From contig NZ_JAFBEO010000006.1 of NCBI RefSeq assembly GCF_016908785.1, positions 35,652 through 99,651 of the forward strand: a DNA stretch of 64,000 bases. The letters are read 5' to 3'. Below, piece after piece: positions 59,721 through 64,000 of the stretch. Made by a program: the position numbers and the translations under genes. Under the pieces are notes generated by a model. The model did not search any database. It was not told the origin of the DNA and saw only the letters and a list, made by a program, of their open reading frames with translations. The first letter of the stretch is position 1. Each line of letters opens with the position of its first letter. The stretch comes from Weissella uvarum (GTDB taxonomy: Bacteria; Bacillota; Bacilli; Lactobacillales; Lactobacillaceae).

Positions 59721-60506
59721 TTATTTAGCATCTTTTTTTATCTGTTGATACATTCTTACCATATTCACTTGAGATATGTTGTAATTATCCCAATCAAATT
59801 CGCTTCTATTTTTAAATTTAGAAAGAGTACCTAGCGATATTCCTGTATTTCTAGCGATTTCTCTTAGAGAAAAACCGGCCGGAAAACTATTGAAAAATGC
59901 TCTAACAAATTCAAATTTTCCATTCGGCCGTGCTTCAATTAGTTTATTAGCGTCTTGGAACATTTGATTATACTGAACGAAACGCCGATCATGTTGTAAT
60001 AGGTTAAAAAGTAGTAATACTTTCTTATAATTTAGGCTCCAAATACTGTTATCGGATGGATCAGTATTATGACGTCGCTTTACATTTGTTATAGCAAGGG
60101 TGCTAATTCTTAATTCAGAAAAGCCAAATTCAAGCGCAAGGGAATAATTAGTCAGAGGTGATGTTAGGAAGAATTCAATTTCAGTTTGCACATTTGCAAC
60201 TGCTTGGTTTATTCGCTGTTGTTTTAATCCATCCGAAATACTAGCGACAAACCTGGACTGTTTTGCAGCCATAGCCCAAGTTGTTCTAGTGATTTTGTCA
60301 GATGTGTACTGACTTATAGAGTCCATTGAAAGATTAGTCAACCTGGATAGGTCTTCTAGGCTGACATCAGATTTACGTTGGTCTTTGAGAAATGTTTGAA
60401 ATTCTAACACCGCATCATGAATAATAGGCACTTCAGGTGATCTGGTAGAACTATCTTGTAGAATAGCAAATTTTTCATCGTCTGTGACTTTGTCTTTAAG
60501 TTTAAT
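59721..60506 (-). CDS. Helix-turn-helix regulator-like protein, probably with an ATT start
   Basis: A protein of about 261 residues. A first helix-turn-helix-like stretch is SLEDLSRLTNLSMDSISQYT, a second near the end is FSLREIARNTGISLGTLSKF. The middle is helical. The first GTG in frame (60431) has no ribosome site, but the frame is open further upstream and GGAGG (60518-60514) sits seven bases before ATT (60506). An ATT start, as in infC, is therefore likely. A 44-bp palindrome (60595-60638) lies upstream and may be its operator. Role as a plasmid regulator is inferred. Confidence 0.62.
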   Translation of the reverse strand: MKLKDKVTDDEKFAILQDSSTRSPEVPIIHDAVLEFQTFLKDQRKSDVSLEDLSRLTNLSMDSISQYTSDKITRTTWAMAAKQSRFVASISDGLKQQRINQAVANVQTEIEFFLTSPLTNYSLALEFGFSELRISTLAITNVKRRHNTDPSDNSIWSLNYKKVLLLFNLLQHDRRFVQYNQMFQDANKLIEARPNGKFEFVRAFFNSFPAGFSLREIARNTGISLGTLSKFKNRSEFDWDNYNISQVNMVRMYQQIKKDAK

Positions 60507-60594
60507 GATAACACCTCCAGAAAACGTTCATTTTATCCAGTATACCGTAAATATCAAATTTTAAAAACCAGCGGTTCATTGGTTTAGGCTTTTT

Positions 60595-60638
60595 AAAGTA
60601 TCTGTAATTAATATATGTATATTAATTACAGATACTTT
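60595..60638. promoter_or_regulatory. 44-bp near-perfect palindrome
   Basis: Arms of 21 bases (60595-60615 and 60618-60638) are fully complementary around TG. They are AT-rich, so a terminator is unlikely. It lies between the regulator gene (60506, leftward) and the recombinase gene's end. An operator for a dimeric regulator, or a cruciform site for a recombinase, fits best. Confidence 0.7.
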
Positions 60639-60707
60639 TCCCAAAAAAGGCTATAAATAGGCATTTTAGTAAGAAACTACACAGTTATATACGTCTGCAT
60701 TTTCTAA

Positions 60708-60726
60708 AGTTAGGTTAAACCTAACT
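60708..60726. promoter_or_regulatory. 19-bp palindrome AGTTAGGTTAAACCTAACT
   Basis: A perfect inverted repeat around a central A, 70 bases from the 44-bp palindrome. Likely a protein-binding site. TATAAT near 60788 on the plus strand has no gene after it. The rest of 60507-60882 shows nothing else. Confidence 0.6.
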
Positions 60727-60850
60727 GTGAATAATGGTATCTGTTTGATTAAATGCCCAAAACACATATTCACCATAACTGCTAAGAGTAGGTTGGCGTT
60801 TACGGTATAATAAATAAAATGAACACTAATGTTTGCGCTTCATCTTTGAT

Positions 60851-60878
60851 AAAAAAAATGGCCACCAAAGTGGCCATG
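60851..60878 (-). terminator. Terminator of the recombinase operon
   Basis: ATGGCCAC and GTGGCCAT pair over eight positions around CAA-type loop bases; on the minus strand eight T residues follow. Confidence 0.9.
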
Positions 60879-60882
60879 TTCT

Positions 60883-62127
60883 CTATTCTAATTTATCCGC
60901 AGCATCTAACAAACGTCTTTGCTCTTCATCACTTGAATGCATATAGACTTCCGTAGCAGAACTAGTTGTCTGACCCAAAGCTTGTTGTATTTCAGTGACT
61001 GACGCTCCAACATCAAGCAATCCCGTTGTGAATGAGTGCCTGAACTTGTGAGGACTAGTTGCTTTACCAAACGCAGAGCTATACTTATGAATAATAGTTC
61101 TAGCTCCATTGGCTGTAAGCGGACGAACACGTCCCTGGTAAATACTCAAGAACAAAGCATTATAAACAAACGGATCATCATAACCCTCATACTTAGCATC
61201 AAGATACTTCTCACGTCTTACATCCAGGTAGTCCTTTAAGTAACCAACAGCTGAGGCCTGAATATTCACATCTGTTCGCACGTTTTCCTTACGCTGTACA
61301 TTCTTAATCACCAAATCATCCAAATCAACTTGATCTACACTAATAGAAAGCGCCTCAGAAATTCTCATACCTGAAAATTCCAGTAGGGCAAACAAAGCAA
61401 TATTCCTTTCCAGATTAAGCATATGCTTTTGATAGGCAAGATTATCATTACCGTTCCTGGTCTTTGTGTCTATGGTATCTAAATAGCCGTTCCGCATAAA
61501 ATTAAATAAATCCAAAGACTCTCTCTTGGTGTACATCTGATCCATAATTCGTGCACGCTTAGTGGCCACATTTTCTCTTTGTTGATAGACAGGTGCTTCA
61601 GCACCTTCCCAGGGCGATATTTTAAACGCACTGTATCTAGAATCTCCGCCTTTCTTCAATGCAACTTTTTTGAGATAGGTGAATAATGCACGATTAGCAT
61701 TCAATTGGGTAGTAACATATCCCTGTGAACGCTTCTCTAACTGTGATTCCAAAGTAACCAGGCGGCTTTTATCCTTAGTTGCTTTCATAGCGGCCAGAAT
61801 TTGGTCATTGTGCTTGCTTTCTTTAGGCTCATCCAATAGAAAGCCCCAGTATTCTTCAATATCCTGGGTACTAATCTGGCCAAAATCTTCTAATGTAATA
61901 TCCTGGATACGGCTTTTGTTAATAATAGAATTATTAAGCAACCAATCCAGAAAATCCTTAATCGCATATATTCGTGTCTTTTTTGTAGAAGGGGCTAGAT
62001 TTGTCTCAAAATACTCATTAATGAAGTCTGGAAAGTGTACTTCTTCCAATTTCTTTTCTACAGTATCAGTAGTAGTGGCAGTCTGTGCCTTTGCTAAATC
62101 AACTTTAAACTCAGGTTTTTGTGTCAT
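60883..62127 (-). CDS. Tyrosine recombinase (phage-integrase family)
   Basis: A 414-residue recombinase. A SAM-like core-binding domain occupies about 30-190. In the catalytic domain EFSGMRISEALSISV gives the first Arg, SPHKFRHSFTTGLLD the His-x-x-Arg, the Gly-Gln of LGQTTSS stands in the place of the second His, and EVYMHSS gives the nucleophile Tyr. On a plasmid it may resolve multimers or insert cassettes. The ATG at 62127 has GGTGA seven bases upstream; an earlier ATG at 62139 lacks a site. It follows the 136-residue gene by about 20 bases. Confidence 0.9.
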   Translation of the reverse strand: MTQKPEFKVDLAKAQTATTTDTVEKKLEEVHFPDFINEYFETNLAPSTKKTRIYAIKDFLDWLLNNSIINKSRIQDITLEDFGQISTQDIEEYWGFLLDEPKESKHNDQILAAMKATKDKSRLVTLESQLEKRSQGYVTTQLNANRALFTYLKKVALKKGGDSRYSAFKISPWEGAEAPVYQQRENVATKRARIMDQMYTKRESLDLFNFMRNGYLDTIDTKTRNGNDNLAYQKHMLNLERNIALFALLEFSGMRISEALSISVDQVDLDDLVIKNVQRKENVRTDVNIQASAVGYLKDYLDVRREKYLDAKYEGYDDPFVYNALFLSIYQGRVRPLTANGARTIIHKYSSAFGKATSPHKFRHSFTTGLLDVGASVTEIQQALGQTTSSATEVYMHSSDEEQRRLLDAADKLE

Positions 62128-62145
62128 ATTATTCACCATTTTAAA

Positions 62146-62556
62146 TTAAAACAAGGATAGGTCTTCCCAAATAGGCTGTTTCTTATCAGTCAAAGAACTA
62201 TCATCGCTGGTATGTTTCTCTACAACGTCCACAGAAGGCTTACTATGTCCATCCCGGGTGCTTTTAGCAGAAGTTGTATCTTCATTAACTGATTGTCTCT
62301 TACGCGTTTTAGCTTGCTCAGGAACTGTTATTTCATTTAATAGATAGCCAGATCTATCAATATCATTCTGGCCAATGCGATAAACTTCATCAGAGTTCAA
62401 ATCCTGGATTAAATATTCAGGGACGTACTTATTAAGCCACTCTGACTCAGGAATAATCTTAATTATCTGGCCTTTAAACTTTGGTGTTGTGCCTTGAGCC
62501 GTAGAAGTCGCATAAACACCAACAACCTCATCCAATTTATGATATATCACGTGCAT
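62146..62556 (-). CDS. Unknown protein co-transcribed with the recombinase
   Basis: A 136-residue protein. The first 75 residues look like a small beta barrel (MHVIYHKLDEVVGVYATST; KFKGQIIKIIPESEW), the rest is a polar disordered tail ending PIWEDLSLF. Such a pattern suits a DNA-binding or recombination accessory factor. No family is recognised. Confidence 0.58.
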   Translation of the reverse strand: MHVIYHKLDEVVGVYATSTAQGTTPKFKGQIIKIIPESEWLNKYVPEYLIQDLNSDEVYRIGQNDIDRSGYLLNEITVPEQAKTRKRQSVNEDTTSAKSTRDGHSKPSVDVVEKHTSDDSSLTDKKQPIWEDLSLF

Positions 62557-62642
62557 AGCTCCAAATCTAAATTTTTACTCTTCACCTTAATTATAACACC
62601 TTTCTGTGTTTAATACTATAATATTAACTACAGAAACATCTC

Positions 62643-62680
62643 AAAAATAAAAGAGCATTTGCGATTTACAAATGCCCTCT
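62643..62680 (-). terminator. Terminator
   Basis: GCATTTG and CAAATGC pair (with GAG/CTC extension) around CGATTTA; on the minus strand CTCTTTTATTTTT follows. It ends the 48-residue gene's transcript. Confidence 0.82.
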
Positions 62681-62696
62681 CGTGACCATGTGGCCA

Positions 62697-62843
62697 TTAA
62701 TTTTGTTTTCTTTGTAAAGCCATACGGTACATTTCATCAATGCTTTTAAGCGCTGCTTCTTTAGTCATCGGCTTAACATTACTAAACCGTTGCTTAGCTA
62801 AATCTGATTTCTTTATTACGTATACAAACGAAACATTAGACAT
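62697..62843 (-). CDS. 48-residue unknown protein
   Basis: Starts MSNVSFVYVIKKSDLAKQRF and continues helical and basic to RMALQRKQN. GGAAGT lies eight bases before the ATG. It follows the CAP-domain gene by 14 bases, sharing its transcript. No family is recognised. Confidence 0.55.
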   Translation of the reverse strand: MSNVSFVYVIKKSDLAKQRFSNVKPMTKEAALKSIDEMYRMALQRKQN

Positions 62844-62857
62844 ATAAGTTACTTCCT

Positions 62858-64000
62858 TTAAAAATCTAAGTACTCTTGGACACCACCGTTAAAGTCTACA
62901 TAAACCACAAGGCTACCGTTAAATCCTTGAGACTTCATTACGGCAACACCTGTACCAACATTAATCATCTTACGGTCAGTTTGGATTTTATCGTGACCAG
63001 CAGAACGCTTGAATTGCTCTAAGATTTTTTTTGCAGCTGATTCGATAGATACACGACCACTACGTACATCATCAATCTTGATAGGAATTACAAGCATATT
63101 TTCTTGTGGCTTCACAGATTCCAATCCTGACTTCTTTAGTTGCTCATCGATATCTGAAACATAGTCCTTATGGGCACCACTCTCAACCAAAATCTGGCCG
63201 TTTGCAGCACGATTTGCACGATCTTGGGCAACAATAGACATATCCTTATCCACTGATAAAGCAGGTGCATTCAATGACTTACGGTATTCATTCAATTGCG
63301 TATTAAATGATGTCTCAATTGCAGACAAGGCCTCTTCTTCTGTTAATTGTACATTACCTTGGTTCTCAGAACCAGGGTTTGATTCTGGCGTTGTGTTAGA
63401 CTCTGGCAATGCTTCTGAACCAGGGTTTGACTCTGGTGTTGTATTTGATTCTGGCAATGCAGTTGAACCTGCATTTGACTCTGGCGTTGTATTAGACTCT
63501 GGCAATGCTTCTGAACCAGGGTTTGACTCTGGTGTCGTATTTGATTCTGGCAATGCTTCTGAACCAGGATTTGACTCTGGCGTTGTATTAGACTCTGGCA
63601 ATGCTTCTGAACCAGGGTTTGACTCTGGCGTTGTATTAGACTCTGGCAATGCTTCTGAACCAGGGTTTGATTCTGGCGTTGTATTAGACTCTGGCAATGC
63701 TTCTGAACCAGGATTTGACTCTGGCGTTGTATTAGACTCTGGCAATGCTTCTGAACCAGGGTTTGATTCTGGCGTTGTATTAGACTCTGGCAATGCTTCT
63801 GAACCAGGATTTGACTCTGGCGTTGTATTAGACTCTGGCAATGCTTCTGAACCAGGGTTTGATTCTGGCGTTGTATTAGACTCTGGCAATGCTTCTGAAC
63901 CAGGATTTGACTCTGGCGTTGTATTAGACTCTGGCAATGCTTCTGAACCAGGGTTTGATTCTGGCGTTGTATTAGACTCTGGCAATGCTTCTGAACCAGG
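62858..64000 (-). CDS. CAP-domain surface protein with Pro/Glu/Ser repeats, cut by window end
   Basis: The frame is open to the window edge, so the N-terminus is missing. At least 13 repeats of 16 residues (PESNTTPESNPGSEAL) are followed by a domain of about 155 residues. ETSFNTQLNEYRKSLNAPAL and LSVDKDMSIVAQDRANRAAN match the opening helices of bacterial CAP (SCP/PR1-like) domains, and INVGTGVAVMKSQGFNGSLV their later strands. Bacterial CAP proteins are secreted or wall-bound with varied roles. The repeat stalk would raise the domain off the surface. An LPxTG-type end is absent; anchoring must be N-terminal. Confidence 0.78.
   Translation of the reverse strand, partial: PGSEALPESNTTPESNPGSEALPESNTTPESNPGSEALPESNTTPESNPGSEALPESNTTPESNPGSEALPESNTTPESNPGSEALPESNTTPESNPGSEALPESNTTPESNPGSEALPESNTTPESNPGSEALPESNTTPESNPGSEALPESNTTPESNPGSEALPESNTTPESNAGSTALPESNTTPESNPGSEALPESNTTPESNPGSENQGNVQLTEEEALSAIETSFNTQLNEYRKSLNAPALSVDKDMSIVAQDRANRAANGQILVESGAHKDYVSDIDEQLKKSGLESVKPQENMLVIPIKIDDVRSGRVSIESAAKKILEQFKRSAGHDKIQTDRKMINVGTGVAVMKSQGFNGSLVVYVDFNGGVQEYLDF
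63366..64000 (-). repeat. Tandem 48-bp repeats, at least 13 copies, running off the window
   Basis: In-frame 48-bp units encode the 16-residue stalk. They differ at few positions (GATTCT/GACTCT; one unit reads AGSTAL). The array continues past base 64000, so its true length is unknown. Confidence 0.92.

Noticed and set aside
63366..64000. Possible CRISPR-like direct repeats
   Set aside because: The unit is contiguous coding sequence of 48 bp without unique spacers, and no cas genes are present. The same holds for the 51-bp array at 58146-58916.
1..64000. Relaxase, VirB4 and sortase genes
   Set aside because: Checked all large proteins for MOB histidine motifs, VirB4 Walker motifs and sortase TLxTC; none present, so they are not reported.

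Overview
The window looks like part of a large conjugative, theta-replicating plasmid of a low-GC lactic acid bacterium of the Lactobacillaceae, most likely the Leuconostoc/Weissella side of the family. Pointers are a Rep_3-type initiator beside 22-bp iterons, a KxYKxGKxW signal peptide, LPxTG anchors, Fst/holin-like type I toxins, a ParM/ParR partition cassette and a VirD4-type coupling protein. No rRNA, chromosomal housekeeping operon or intact insertion sequence is visible. The relaxase and the VirB4 ATPase are not in the window, so the replicon should continue beyond it. The species is inference.

Layout. 1-2.4 kb: origin iterons, a second repeat family and the initiator. 2.4-11.5 kb, minus strand: conjugation genes (small membrane proteins, a muralytic enzyme, a replication-relaxation-like protein, the coupling protein). 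11.5-13.8 kb, minus: parR-like and parM genes, a helically phased centromere-like array and a coiled-coil DNA-binding protein. 14.7-16.9 kb, minus: a compact three-gene operon of unknown function ending in a HEPN-like protein. 17.2-23.1 kb, plus: membrane thioredoxin, class A penicillin-binding protein and accessory proteins. 23.3-25.2 kb: a secreted wall-binding C39-like peptidase. 25.6-26.3 kb: a CAU tRNA followed by tRNA-like remnants. 26.3-32 kb, plus: small membrane proteins, an orphan solute-binding protein, a stand-alone FtsK-gamma domain and a YopX-like protein. 33-38.6 kb: a GH25 lysozyme and a large LPxTG adhesin. 39-48 kb: a stability and defence-like region made of duplicated and decayed type I toxin-antitoxin units around an AlbA/Schlafen-like protein, an FRG-domain protein, a Y-family polymerase with a YolD-like partner, and a small-RNA candidate. 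48-51 kb: a membrane protein, HU and a secreted EndA-like nuclease. 51-59.7 kb: a second replication-relaxation protein, iteron-like repeats, a long inverted repeat and an uncharacterised five-gene operon. 59.7-64 kb, minus: a regulator, a tyrosine recombinase and a CAP-domain repeat protein cut by the window edge.

How it fits together. Several genes remodel or bind peptidoglycan or the surface: the transglycosylase-like protein, GH25 lysozyme, PBP, C39-like protein, LPxTG adhesin and CAP protein. That suits a conjugative element that must cross and contact thick cell walls. Maintenance relies on ParMR, type I toxin-antitoxin units, a recombinase and HU. A 20-bp box, AAAAATAAAAATTAGCGCAC, recurs near four transcription starts across the window and may be a plasmid-wide regulatory site. 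Motifs, repeats and spacings were read directly. Family names come from recognising motifs, and operon roles are inference.
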